A stretch of DNA of 64,000 bases. Origin: CAIYXB01 sp038146805. GTDB taxonomy: Bacteria > Cyanobacteriota > Vampirovibrionia > LMEP-6097. A program made the position numbers and the translations under genes. The stretch's first letter is position 1, and the number at the start of each line of letters is the position of its first letter. The notes beneath the pieces are model-generated. The model did not search any database and was not told the DNA's origin. It was given only the letters and a program-made list of their open reading frames with translations. The DNA is taken from NCBI GenBank assembly GCA_038146805.1, contig JAYQSH010000011.1, positions 62,001 through 126,000 on the forward strand, in the 5' to 3' direction. Below, in pieces: positions 18,388 to 26,589 of this stretch.

Positions 18388-19285
18388 AATCTGCAACTGT
18401 AATTAGTTTATCGCAAAAAAGATTTTTATCATGCAAAAGCTCTTTTGCTTCTTGTATTAATCCCTGAGCATATTTTTTTGCTTCATCTAAACCTAATTTT
18501 TTTACAAATGTTTGCTTATTTTGTTCTAAGTCTTTACCTGTTGTTTTACCCAACTCTTCTTGACTAGCAGTTTCATCTAAAATGTCATCAACAATCTGAA
18601 AAGCAAGTCCCAGATTCTTTGCAAAAGCAGATAATGCTTCGAGTTGCTCTGCATTTGCCTTTGCAAGTTTTGCAGCTTCAACGATACTAAGTTTTATTAA
18701 AGCACCTGTTTTTAGTTCTTCCATTTTTTGGGTTAACGCAAAATCATTTGTATTGTTTTTAGCTAAAGACAAATCCAAACTTTGTCCCAAAATCATTTCT
18801 TGAGTAGCAAGATTAAAATTTTTGATCAAGTCTAATTTTTCTTGAGCTGGAATTACAAGTTGATTTAAAACCAAAAGAGGTTGTAACAACAAAAAATCTC
18901 CAGCAAGTAAAGCATTGTCTTCACCATAAACTTTATGATTTGCAGCCATACCTCTTCTTAAATCATCGTCATCCATACAAGGTAAATCATCGTGAATCAA
19001 AGAACCACTATGAACAAGTTCAATAGCAAGACCCAATAGAAACGCCGGGTTATTTTCTTTGAGATTTGTTTGTGCTTTTAAAACTGCTTCAGCACTAATC
19101 ATTGCAAGAATTGCTCTAAGTCTTTTGCCACCATTGATAACAGAATATTTGGCAGATTCTTGCACAATAGAGTTTTGGTAATCAGCAAGATCGTGTTGCT
19201 GCAATAGCTGTTCTAAAGCTGAATCAATAAAAGCCTTATATTCTAAAACCAAATCTTTAATCGTTATGTTTATCAAATTTTGCAC
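18365..19285 (-). CDS. ispA: polyprenyl diphosphate synthase (farnesyl/geranylgeranyl type)
   Basis: This 306-aa trans-isoprenyl diphosphate synthase condenses isopentenyl diphosphate with allylic diphosphates to make farnesyl or geranylgeranyl diphosphate. GGKRLRA (52-58) binds IPP. The first Asp-rich motif is DDLPCMDDDDLRRG starting at D99, with the two-residue insertion typical of bacterial FPP and plant/cyanobacterial GGPP synthases. The second is FQIVDDILD (D233, D234, D237). The chain length of the product cannot be fixed by eye, so the symbol ispA (rather than crtE) is tentative. It starts 12 bp after the fabH stop and overlaps the DUF212 gene, in a lipid/isoprenoid operon. Confidence 0.92.
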   Translation of the reverse strand: MQNLINITIKDLVLEYKAFIDSALEQLLQQHDLADYQNSIVQESAKYSVINGGKRLRAILAMISAEAVLKAQTNLKENNPAFLLGLAIELVHSGSLIHDDLPCMDDDDLRRGMAANHKVYGEDNALLAGDFLLLQPLLVLNQLVIPAQEKLDLIKNFNLATQEMILGQSLDLSLAKNNTNDFALTQKMEELKTGALIKLSIVEAAKLAKANAEQLEALSAFAKNLGLAFQIVDDILDETASQEELGKTTGKDLEQNKQTFVKKLGLDEAKKYAQGLIQEAKELLHDKNLFCDKLITVADYVLLRKN

Positions 19286-19297
19286 ACTTAAATTTTA

Positions 19298-20311
19298 TCA
19301 AAACTCAGCAACACAAGCACCCCAAGTTAAACCAGCTCCAAAGCCAACCATTGCAATTTTTTGTTTTTTATTTGGGTCGTACTTAATAATGCCTTTTTCT
19401 AAAGCCTCATGCATCGCAATTGGAATACTTGCCGCACTTGTATTTCCAAAACGCTCAATATTACAAATAAATTTTTCTAGTGGTATCTTAAAACGTCTTG
19501 CCGCACTTTGAATGATACGCATATTTGCCTGATGCGGTACAAACCAATCAATTTCTTGTGGCTCTAAATGCGCAAGTGCACATGCATTTTCCAAAGCCTC
19601 TGGTACAGCTTTTACAGCAAACTGATAAACTGCTTGCCCATCCATATAAACCATTTGAGGTTTTTCTTTAATCTGCTCTGCAGAAAGTGGATAAGCACCA
19701 CCTTTATTTGGAACATTTAATACGCACTCTTTATCACCTTTTGACTTTAAATAAAAAGATTTAAAATTGTCTTCAGTTGAACTTGTGAGTAAACATGCAC
19801 CTGCACCATCTCCAAAAAGAATTGCTGTTCTACGATCTGACCAATCTGTAAATCTAGACATCAAATCAACGCCAACCACTAAAACATTTTTGTATTGACC
19901 AAGTTTTATATAGTTGTAAGCACTATTAAGTGCAAAAATAAAACCTGAACAAGCCGCAGATAAATCATACGCAACAGCATTGTGAGCTTGTAATTGATCT
20001 TGAATTAGACAAGCTGTTGTGGGAAACAAATAATCACCTGTTGCTGTTGCACAGATAATCAAATCAATATCTCCAGCTTTTATTTCTTGATCATGGTATT
20101 TTGCCGAAGAAGCCATTGCCTCTTGAGCGGCTTGCGCGCCTAAACTAACAGCCGTTTCACCTGCGGCATAATCTACTATGCGTCTTTCCTTGATTCCGGT
20201 TCGCTGAAAAATCCAATCATCGCTGGTATCAAATAATTTTTCCAAGTCAAAATTTGTTACCGCCCTTTTTGGTAATCCACTTCCCCATCCAACTATTTTT
20301 ACTCCATGCAT
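19298..20311 (-). CDS. fabH: 3-oxoacyl-[ACP] synthase III
   Basis: FabH starts fatty-acid synthesis by condensing acetyl-CoA with malonyl-ACP. The catalytic triad is Cys121 (DLSAACSGF), His260 (VPHQANMRI) and Asn290 (ERFGNTSAAS). I place the start at ATG 20311 (MHGVKIVGWGSGLPKR), giving 337 aa, the usual family length. The frame stays open about 30 codons further upstream, but that stretch does not look like FabH. It is the first gene of the minus-strand operon fabH-ispA-DUF212-hydrolase and is divergent from the sigma factor gene at 20447. Confidence 0.95.
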   Translation of the reverse strand: MHGVKIVGWGSGLPKRAVTNFDLEKLFDTSDDWIFQRTGIKERRIVDYAAGETAVSLGAQAAQEAMASSAKYHDQEIKAGDIDLIICATATGDYLFPTTACLIQDQLQAHNAVAYDLSAACSGFIFALNSAYNYIKLGQYKNVLVVGVDLMSRFTDWSDRRTAILFGDGAGACLLTSSTEDNFKSFYLKSKGDKECVLNVPNKGGAYPLSAEQIKEKPQMVYMDGQAVYQFAVKAVPEALENACALAHLEPQEIDWFVPHQANMRIIQSAARRFKIPLEKFICNIERFGNTSAASIPIAMHEALEKGIIKYDPNKKQKIAMVGFGAGLTWGACVAEF

Positions 20312-20446
20312 AAGCTTTAAATATATTCTAACAAAAACTGATACTTGTGTCAGTTTACTGACAAAATTAGCATTTCCCTCATAATTACAAGCTAAAATCA
20401 TTTGTTATAGTACTAAAATTGCGTTAATATTAAAACCGTTAGTAAA

Positions 20447-21352
20447 ATGTCAAATCAACAAAATGAAAAATTAGAAAAAACACATGCAGCCCAAAAATTG
20501 CATAAGCTTTTGGGTGACTACAAAAAAACTCAAGATAAAAAAATTAGAGATCAAATTGTCGATGAAAATTTTAACCTTGTTAAAAAAATCGCCCATGGTC
20601 TTGCACGAAGAAGTACTGACCCTGTAGATGATTTAATTCAAATTGGTTCTATTGGCTTAATCAAAGCGATTGACTACTTTAAACCAGAAGCTGGTGCCAA
20701 GTTTACAACTTATGCAACACATTTAATAACTGGGGAAATTCGCCACTACTTAAGAGATAAAACCTCTACAATTAGGGCGCCAAGAGAGTTACAAGAATTA
20801 AGCTTTAGAATTAACAAAATCGTACAAAAACTAAAAACAGAATTTGGTAGAGATCCAACTGACCTAGAAATTGCACAAGTTCTACAAGATGTAAAAAAAT
20901 CAAAAATACAAGAAGCTTTTGAAGTTGATAGAAGAAGAACCTTAGTTTCACTAGATCAAACTATTAGTCCCAACAGTAGTGGTGCAGAGAACGATACATT
21001 TTTAGTTGATACTTTAATGGATATCAAAGAGCACAAAAGATCTGCAACACGAGAAGACTTTTTTATGGTGCAAGAAATGCTCAAAAAACTCAAACCTACA
21101 CTTGCAGAAATTATTGAAATGATTTTTTTCAAAGATATACCGCAAGCTGAAGTTGCCGAATTACTTGGAATCTCACAAATGCAGGTATCAAGAAGGCTTA
21201 AAAAAGCTACCGCTTCTTTGCAAGAACTTATGAACGGCAATGGCATAGGACAAATCTACTCTAAAGAAAGAGATAAAACAACCGCTGGTACAAAAAGGGT
21301 TTCTCGATCAAGCTTGGGTGCAAAGTTACAAGCACAAAAAGATCAAAACTAA
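20447..21352 (+). CDS. RNA polymerase sigma factor, group 3 (SigF/SigB-like)
   Basis: This 301-aa sigma-70 family protein lacks region 1. Region 2 is clear: DPVDDLIQIGSIGLIKAIDYF and FTTYATHLITGEIRHYLRD (core binding and -10 recognition). Region 3 (ELSFRINKIVQKL..GRDPTDLEIAQ) follows, and region 4 has the helix-turn-helix AEVAELLGISQMQVSRRLKKA. The organisation resembles SigB/SigF of Gram-positives and cyanobacterial SigF, which control stress, motility or surface-structure genes. A basic C-terminal tail of about 40 residues extends past region 4. No anti-sigma gene of the RsbW type is adjacent. TGTTATAGT at 20403-20411 could be an extended -10 giving a leader of about 30 nt. Confidence 0.93.
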   Translation: MSNQQNEKLEKTHAAQKLHKLLGDYKKTQDKKIRDQIVDENFNLVKKIAHGLARRSTDPVDDLIQIGSIGLIKAIDYFKPEAGAKFTTYATHLITGEIRHYLRDKTSTIRAPRELQELSFRINKIVQKLKTEFGRDPTDLEIAQVLQDVKKSKIQEAFEVDRRRTLVSLDQTISPNSSGAENDTFLVDTLMDIKEHKRSATREDFFMVQEMLKKLKPTLAEIIEMIFFKDIPQAEVAELLGISQMQVSRRLKKATASLQELMNGNGIGQIYSKERDKTTAGTKRVSRSSLGAKLQAQKDQN

Positions 21353-21369
21353 GTTAGGAGTCTGACAAA

Positions 21370-22824
21370 ATGACAAATCAAATAAAAGAAAAAGATGAGC
21401 TTAAAGATTCTGAGAGTATTCTGACAGATATTGCTATTCAAGCTGAGTTAGCTGATTACAGCCCAGTAAAAGGTTGTATGGTGATCAGACCTTATGGTTA
21501 TGCAATATGGGAAAGAATCAAAGCAATCTTAGATGAAATGATCAAAGATACTGGTCATGAAAATGCTTATTTCCCAATGCTTGTACCAGAGAGCTTTTTA
21601 CAAAAAGAAGCTGAGCACGTAGAAGGTTTCGCTCCAGAATGTGCAGTGGTAACTCATGCTGGTGGTAAAGAACTAACAGAAAAATATGTTTTAAGACCAA
21701 CTTCAGAAACAATTATCAACCATATGTTTGCTAAATGGATTAGCTCATATAGAGATTTGCCTTTGAAACTAAATCAATGGGCAAATGTCGTACGTTGGGA
21801 AATGAGAACCAGATTGTTTTTAAGAACATCAGAATTTTTATGGCAAGAGGGACATACTTGTCATGAAACATTTGCTGAAGCACAAGAAGAAACTTTGTTA
21901 ATGCTAACAAAATACAAAGAACTTTTAGAAAAATATTTAGCAGTACCGGTGCATACTGGTAAAAAAACAGAGTCAGAAAAATTTGCTGGTGCTTTTTCAA
22001 CTTATTCCATAGAAGCCTTAATGCGAGATGGCAAAGCCCTTCAGGCAGGTACTTCGCATAATTTATCGCAAAATTTCGCAAAAGCTTTTGAAACTAAATT
22101 TACAACTAAAGACAATAAACAAGATTTTGTTTATCAAACTAGTTGGGGAGTAAGTACAAGGTTAATTGGTGCTGTTGTAATGGGACACCATGACGAAGTA
22201 GGTTTGCTATTACCTCCAGAAATTGCTCCTTACCAAGTGGTGATTATTCCGATCATGAAAAAAAACCAAGACAATAGTTTGGTATTAGATGAAGCACAAA
22301 AAATTATTACAGAGCTCAAAGCACAAAATATTCGCTACAAATTAGATGCAAGAGAAAATATTAGCCAAGGCATTAAATTCAATGAATATGAACAAAAGGG
22401 TGTGCCAATTAGATTAGTAATTGGACCAAAAGATTTAGAAAATGGTTTTGTTGAAGTTCATAGAAGAGATTTAAGAACTAAAGAAAAAGAAATTGCTCGA
22501 GCTGGCATTGCAGAAAAAATTAAAAGCGATTTAGCAACAATTCAAAATGCACTATTGCAAAGAGCACTAGACTACAGAAAAGCACACACAAACAATGCAA
22601 AAAGCATTGATGATTTAGAAGAAATTTTAAACAAGCAAACTGGTTTTGCAAGAGCAATGTGGAACGGTGATGTAGAGTTAGAAAAAATCTTAAAAGAACG
22701 CTTTAAAGCAAGCATTAGATGTATTCCAGACGAGCAATATCTTGATAAAAAAGATTTTCCATGTATATTAAGTGGTAAAATTGCAGATGAAAATATAGAA
22801 ATTTTAATTGCCAAAGCATATTAA
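21370..22824 (+). CDS. proS: prolyl-tRNA synthetase, eukaryal/archaeal-like short type
   Basis: ProS charges tRNA-Pro. At 484 aa it is the short type (ProS type 3) without the large editing insertion of the E. coli type. Class II motif 2 region elements are RPTSE (109-113), VRWEMR, and FLWQEGHT (156-163). The C-terminal anticodon-binding domain (VVIIPIMKK..) is followed by a C-terminal extension ending in AKAY, as in archaeal-type enzymes. A real Shine-Dalgarno, AGGAG at 21356-21360, lies about 10 bp before the ATG, one of the few clear ones in this window. The stop overlaps the next ATG (TAATG). Confidence 0.96.
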   Translation: MTNQIKEKDELKDSESILTDIAIQAELADYSPVKGCMVIRPYGYAIWERIKAILDEMIKDTGHENAYFPMLVPESFLQKEAEHVEGFAPECAVVTHAGGKELTEKYVLRPTSETIINHMFAKWISSYRDLPLKLNQWANVVRWEMRTRLFLRTSEFLWQEGHTCHETFAEAQEETLLMLTKYKELLEKYLAVPVHTGKKTESEKFAGAFSTYSIEALMRDGKALQAGTSHNLSQNFAKAFETKFTTKDNKQDFVYQTSWGVSTRLIGAVVMGHHDEVGLLLPPEIAPYQVVIIPIMKKNQDNSLVLDEAQKIITELKAQNIRYKLDARENISQGIKFNEYEQKGVPIRLVIGPKDLENGFVEVHRRDLRTKEKEIARAGIAEKIKSDLATIQNALLQRALDYRKAHTNNAKSIDDLEEILNKQTGFARAMWNGDVELEKILKERFKASIRCIPDEQYLDKKDFPCILSGKIADENIEILIAKAY

Positions 22825-23753
22825 TGAAAAAACAACTACTAAGTACTTTAATTACTCTTGCTATTTTGAGTCCAGTGATTGCTCAAGACGAAACTATCAA
22901 TAAAATTTTTGAAAAGACGAATAATAGCAAAGACGAATTTCGTCCAATTGTTTTTGATAAAGATGAGTTGAATCAAGAAGATATTAATTTAAATTCAATA
23001 GTCAAAAAAAATGAAAAATACATTGATATCAAAAATGAATTTTTTGAATCTATAAAAGTTGTGATTGAATCTGACTCAAATACAAAAACACTTTATTTAA
23101 AACCATACGAAAATTTACAAAATATCATTGTCAACAAAAAAGAAAACTATGAAGTTAAGGTTTTCGATATCAGTGATAACTACTTAGGTAATTTGATCAA
23201 TATCGATAAAATCAAAAACAATCAATTGAAAATCAGTAAATTTTTATTGTATCCAGCAAAAGCAAATGCAAAAAAAAGTTTCAAATCAGAAGTTATTGAA
23301 ACAACAAAAACTAATTTACCTAAATTAACAGCCGAAAGCTTAGAGAAAAAACCCAGTACTAATACAACTGTCGAAACAGAGGAAAGTCCAACAATGACTG
23401 AAACACAGCAAAACATTGACATTGCTGTGATAAAAATTGAAAGCGAAAAAGAAACTACTGAAATTGCTGAAAATCAATTTAAAGTTGCCAATATTAGTGA
23501 CTTTAAAATAAAAATTACTATTACGAATAGCGCTGGTGAATTTATAGGTACAAACTGGATTTTAAACAATGATACATACGAGCCTGAGCTTATTGAATTT
23601 GCCTCAAAACCAATTGCACTTGAGCCAGACAGTAAAATAAATATTGCTTATTTAAACGAAAATGAGTTAGTAGTAAAAGAAAAAACTGTGTTTGCTAAAG
23701 AAATCACAAAAGATACAGACAATAATTATACTTTTTTAATTGGCAACGACTAA
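22824..23753 (+). CDS. secreted protein of unknown function
   Basis: I do not recognise this 309-aa protein. It begins with a Sec signal peptide (MKKQLLSTLITLAILSPVIA, cleavage near residue 20). Two beta-rich parts (about 70-150 and 225-300) share a faint pattern of charged strands ending in a Tyr-Leu-Gly or Phe-Ile-Gly turn (DNYLGNL; GEFIGTN). They are separated by a Thr/Glu/Ser-rich linker (about 160-210), so an internal duplication is possible. It is coupled to proS (TAATG), which probably reflects compact packing more than function. It has no Cys residues. The pattern vaguely recalls the N-terminal domain of the giant fibre protein (NSQFYGTYSY), but this is too weak to claim homology. Confidence 0.65.
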   Translation: MKKQLLSTLITLAILSPVIAQDETINKIFEKTNNSKDEFRPIVFDKDELNQEDINLNSIVKKNEKYIDIKNEFFESIKVVIESDSNTKTLYLKPYENLQNIIVNKKENYEVKVFDISDNYLGNLINIDKIKNNQLKISKFLLYPAKANAKKSFKSEVIETTKTNLPKLTAESLEKKPSTNTTVETEESPTMTETQQNIDIAVIKIESEKETTEIAENQFKVANISDFKIKITITNSAGEFIGTNWILNNDTYEPELIEFASKPIALEPDSKINIAYLNENELVVKEKTVFAKEITKDTDNNYTFLIGND

Positions 23754-23754
23754 A

Positions 23755-23988
23755 ATGTACAACGCAAATCCCAGTCCTGAAGAACTATATGAATGGCAGA
23801 TGACTGCTCTAAAAAGAAATGCTATTTTACCAAGGCAAATTGAAATCAAACAAAAATATGCAACTATCATCTGTGGAGATGAAGAATGTAATCATATTTT
23901 TACCCGTAAACTTTTACCACATCGTAACGACCCTGTTTTTGTTTGCCCCAGATGCAACAGCAGAATTTATTTACCAATTTCTTGGTAG
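23755..23988 (+). CDS. small zinc-ribbon protein
   Basis: This 77-aa protein has two cysteine pairs, C40/C45 (CGDEEC) and C64/C67 (CPRC), spaced as a zinc ribbon. The first pair has four residues between its cysteines. A TTG five codons upstream is in frame, but the ATG at 23755, 1 bp after the stop codon of the upstream gene, is the better start. The N-terminal PSPEELYEWQMTALKRN looks helical. I do not know a specific family. Such small ribbons often bind nucleic acid or a protein partner. Confidence 0.7.
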   Translation: MYNANPSPEELYEWQMTALKRNAILPRQIEIKQKYATIICGDEECNHIFTRKLLPHRNDPVFVCPRCNSRIYLPISW

Positions 23989-24000
23989 TCTAAAAATATT

Positions 24001-25329
24001 TTATTTCTTTAAAAGTTTACGTAACTCTAGGTTTTTTTGTCTTAGAGCTTTTGAATAGATTTCCATAATTGCTTTTGCAAGCTTATAAGGATTATGACGT
24101 ACCAAATTACCTTTTTGAATTAAATTAGTTGGGTAAAGTTTGAGTTGCATTTGTTTGAGTGTATCTTCATCAACTTTAACTGGAAATTGTTTGTCTTGTT
24201 TATAAACTTCTAATTGTTTTTTATGAGGCTCTGTATCATTAACAATCACGTAATTAACAATTTTTGTTAAGGCTGCATGTCTCTTGGTGTGATTATTCAA
24301 CGCGTCTAAATGATCAGAAACAGCAAAATCATCTGTTTCACCGGGCTGAGTCATAACGTTGCAAACATAGATCTTCACTGCATTTGACTCCGCCAATGCT
24401 GTTACTAATTCTGGTACTAATAAATTTGGGATTACCGAAGTAAACAAGCTCCCCGGACCTAAGACAATAATTTCAGCATCTTTAATTGCGGCAATCGCCT
24501 CGTCTAAAGCAGGAGGAATCTCACCAACGCATTGTAATTCTTTGATTTTACCTTTTGCATTTGGGATATTTGATTCACCAATTATTTCTCTGCCATCTTG
24601 CATGATAGCTTTAATATGCATTGGATCATTACTTACTGGTAACACAGTGCCACGAGCTTTTAAAATTCGACAAGCTTGCTTAACGGCATCAGCCATGTTT
24701 TTACTGCCACCTAATTCAACTAAAGCTGTTAAAAATAAATTACCAAAACTATGATTTTGCAAATCATTTGGTGCATCTTTTTCAAAACGATATTGAAAAA
24801 GTTGAGTGATCACTTCATCATCATATGAAAGAGCTGCAATACAGTTACGAATATCACCCGGAGGCACAATATTCATTGATTCTCTAAGTCGTCCACTACT
24901 ACCACCGTCATCAGCGACTGTTACAATCGCAGTTAAATTTGATGTATATTTTTTTAAGCCCCTAAGCATGTTTGACATGCCAGTGCCACCACCAATAGAT
25001 ACAACTTTGATACCTTTTTTGTCCATATGTGCACGATCTAAAGTTTCAAGCAAAGAACTTTCTTCTGGTGCCACCAAATTTAAAATTTGTTTATTGGCTT
25101 TAAAAAAAGCAAAGAGCAACACAAAAAAACCAAGAATAATTGCAAGCAAACCACTTATAGTCGGTGGTACATGATCTGCAATAAAAGAAAGTGAGTTCCA
25201 AATAAATTGTGCAATTCTAGTAACAGGATGTGCTTTAAAAATTAAAGCTAAACCAAAAACAAAAAACATTAGTCCAAAAACTATAAAGAACAACCATTTT
25301 TTTAGACCGGGGAAAAAATATTTTCTCAT
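24001..25329 (-). CDS. yvcK: YvcK/CofD-like family protein with N-terminal membrane anchor
   Basis: YvcK proteins have a CofD-like fold and bind UDP-sugars. In Bacillus YvcK is needed for growth on gluconeogenic carbon and affects cell-wall synthesis. This 442-aa form has two membrane helices at the N-terminus (about 12-31 and 57-76) before the domain. That layout is known from cyanobacterial YvcK, whereas the Bacillus protein is soluble. GGGTGMSN (113-120), TVADDGGSSGRLR and PPGDIRNC are the family hallmarks. The RapZ C-terminal-domain gene ends immediately before its ATG, reproducing the conserved rapZ-yvcK order. Confidence 0.92.
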   Translation of the reverse strand: MRKYFFPGLKKWLFFIVFGLMFFVFGLALIFKAHPVTRIAQFIWNSLSFIADHVPPTISGLLAIILGFFVLLFAFFKANKQILNLVAPEESSLLETLDRAHMDKKGIKVVSIGGGTGMSNMLRGLKKYTSNLTAIVTVADDGGSSGRLRESMNIVPPGDIRNCIAALSYDDEVITQLFQYRFEKDAPNDLQNHSFGNLFLTALVELGGSKNMADAVKQACRILKARGTVLPVSNDPMHIKAIMQDGREIIGESNIPNAKGKIKELQCVGEIPPALDEAIAAIKDAEIIVLGPGSLFTSVIPNLLVPELVTALAESNAVKIYVCNVMTQPGETDDFAVSDHLDALNNHTKRHAALTKIVNYVIVNDTEPHKKQLEVYKQDKQFPVKVDEDTLKQMQLKLYPTNLIQKGNLVRHNPYKLAKAIMEIYSKALRQKNLELRKLLKK

Positions 25330-25764
25330 TTATATTTTTACAACCTCATAATCTTCGACATATTTTGCTAAGTCAACATGATCTAATTCATAGCTTAGTT
25401 GATCTTGATAATGAGCTTGCATGCGTTCAAAGATTTTTTGCGCAAAATACACTGATCTATGTTTGCCACCAGTGCATTTAAAAGCGATAACTATTTGTTC
25501 TCGATCTGAACGGTATGAATTTTCTAAAAAATCATCCACAAAATCCTTTAACAGATCTTGGATTTTATCTAACCTTTGCGCCGTTCTTGGATCTTTTTCA
25601 AAGAATTTTGCAATTGGTTCTTGAGTACCATTAAAGTCTCTAAGCTCTGGCTCCCAATATGGATTAATAAAATCCCTCAAACTAAACAAAAAATCATGAT
25701 ATGGAGCTTTTAAGCCAAGCTCTTCATAAAATTTATGTCCATAAGAAATGATTTTAATTTTCAT
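25330..25764 (-). CDS. stand-alone RapZ C-terminal domain protein
   Basis: This 144-aa protein matches only the C-terminal half of RapZ/YvcJ. Seen are IKIISYGHK, LRDFINPYWEPELRDFNG (normally DVRFLPNPYY..ELR) and FKCTGGKHRSV (96-104), which is the RapZ family signature (CTGGxHRSV). The N-terminal P-loop kinase half is absent and no Walker A sequence is encoded upstream. In E. coli the C-terminal domain binds the RNA GlmZ and glucosamine-6-phosphate, so a role in sensing an amino-sugar metabolite is plausible. It lies directly before yvcK. An extended -10 sits just upstream of its start, overlapping the end of fluC. Confidence 0.88.
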   Translation of the reverse strand: MKIKIISYGHKFYEELGLKAPYHDFLFSLRDFINPYWEPELRDFNGTQEPIAKFFEKDPRTAQRLDKIQDLLKDFVDDFLENSYRSDREQIVIAFKCTGGKHRSVYFAQKIFERMQAHYQDQLSYELDHVDLAKYVEDYEVVKI

Positions 25765-25776
25765 AACAGCTCTATT

Positions 25777-25785
25777 ATTATATCA
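25777..25785 (-). promoter_or_regulatory. extended -10 promoter for rapZ-C/yvcK
   Basis: On the minus strand this reads TGATATAAT, a perfect TATAAT with the TGn extension. Its last base is 12 bp before the ATG at 25764, so the leader should be about 6 nt, too short for a normal ribosome binding site. It overlaps the end of the fluC coding region. Confidence 0.5.
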
Positions 25786-26128
25786 ATACATGAGTAGCTA
25801 ATTTATATCCTAAAAAACAAGAAATTAAACCAGCAAAAACACTCAATAGTACATAAAAAATTGATTTCAAGAGCTGACCGTCTTGTAATAACTGAAGTAA
25901 TATCAAGCTAAAAGAACTAAAACTAGTAAAAGCACCTAAAAAACCAACATTAACGAGTAAATGTTGTTCAGGATAAGTTTTGGCAATTTTAAAATATAAA
26001 ATTCCTATTAAAAAAGAACCTAAAGTGTTCACTACAAACAAATAATTAGGCACACACAGAAAAAACAAATACCTAGCGATGCCACCCAAAAAAGCTCCAC
26101 AACCAACAACTAGTAATTGTTTTAACAC
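25778..26128 (-). CDS. fluC: fluoride ion channel, FluC/CrcB family
   Basis: This 116-aa four-helix membrane protein exports fluoride as an antiparallel dimer. GGIARY (15-20), VNTLGSFLIG (33-42) and GFLGAFTSFSSFS (62-74) are the family motifs. The Phe residues of the last motif line the fluoride path, and Asn34 is the conserved pore-region Asn. The start is GTG. There is no separate second copy next to it, so a homodimer is expected. An extended -10 lies immediately upstream. I looked for a fluoride riboswitch and did not find one in the short 5' region. Confidence 0.93.
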   Translation of the reverse strand: MLKQLLVVGCGAFLGGIARYLFFLCVPNYLFVVNTLGSFLIGILYFKIAKTYPEQHLLVNVGFLGAFTSFSSFSLILLQLLQDGQLLKSIFYVLLSVFAGLISCFLGYKLATHVLI

Positions 26129-26134
26129 TCTTTA

Positions 26135-26143
26135 ATTGTAGCA
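26135..26143 (-). promoter_or_regulatory. extended -10 promoter for fluC
   Basis: Minus-strand TGCTACAAT matches TGnTATAAT at all but one base. The GTG start begins 7 bp after its last base, where transcription should begin. The fluC mRNA is therefore predicted to be leaderless. Confidence 0.5.
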
Positions 26144-26214
26144 AGTAAAAAAGTTTACGCCATTTCAGTTCTTCTACGGATTCAATTTAATAAATTTTTT
26201 TCTAGACTTAAAAA

Positions 26215-26589
26215 ATGCACAAAAAAAACACACGCAGTTTAGGCAAGCACTATGAAATTGAAGCAATGCAATATTTGCTGACCAAAGGCTATGAAATTAT
26301 CGAACAAAATTGGCAGTGCGGCAGAATTGGTGAAATTGATTTTATTATTATCGATAGAAACAGATTCAAAAGAAGCTATCTTGTTTTTGTTGAAGTTAAA
26401 TATCGTTTTTCTGGACTTCAGGCAGCCAAAGAAGCTGTTAATTATAGAAAGCAATTGCAAATCAAAAAACTGAGTCAATTATATTTAAAATCAAAAAAAA
26501 TAAGCGAAACAAAGATAAACATTAGCTATGATGTAATAGCAATAGGACCAAAAAACATTGAACATATCAAAGATATCTTTCAAATTTAA
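26215..26589 (+). CDS. YraN/UPF0102 family protein
   Basis: This 124-aa protein is of the UPF0102 family, which has a restriction-endonuclease-like (PD-(D/E)xK) fold. GKHYEIEAMQYLLTKGYEIIEQNW is the N-terminal helix and first strand. GEIDFIIID and VFVEVKYR supply the D and ExK catalytic positions. The function is not firmly known, but some members are linked to DNA recombination or uptake. The last 32 bp overlap the following secreted-protein gene if its TTG start is used. Confidence 0.88.
   Translation: MHKKNTRSLGKHYEIEAMQYLLTKGYEIIEQNWQCGRIGEIDFIIIDRNRFKRSYLVFVEVKYRFSGLQAAKEAVNYRKQLQIKKLSQLYLKSKKISETKINISYDVIAIGPKNIEHIKDIFQI

Noticed and set aside
26129..26214. Fluoride riboswitch upstream of fluC
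   Set aside because: The conserved pseudoknot sequence blocks were not found, and the promoter sits at leaderless distance from the GTG, leaving no room for one.
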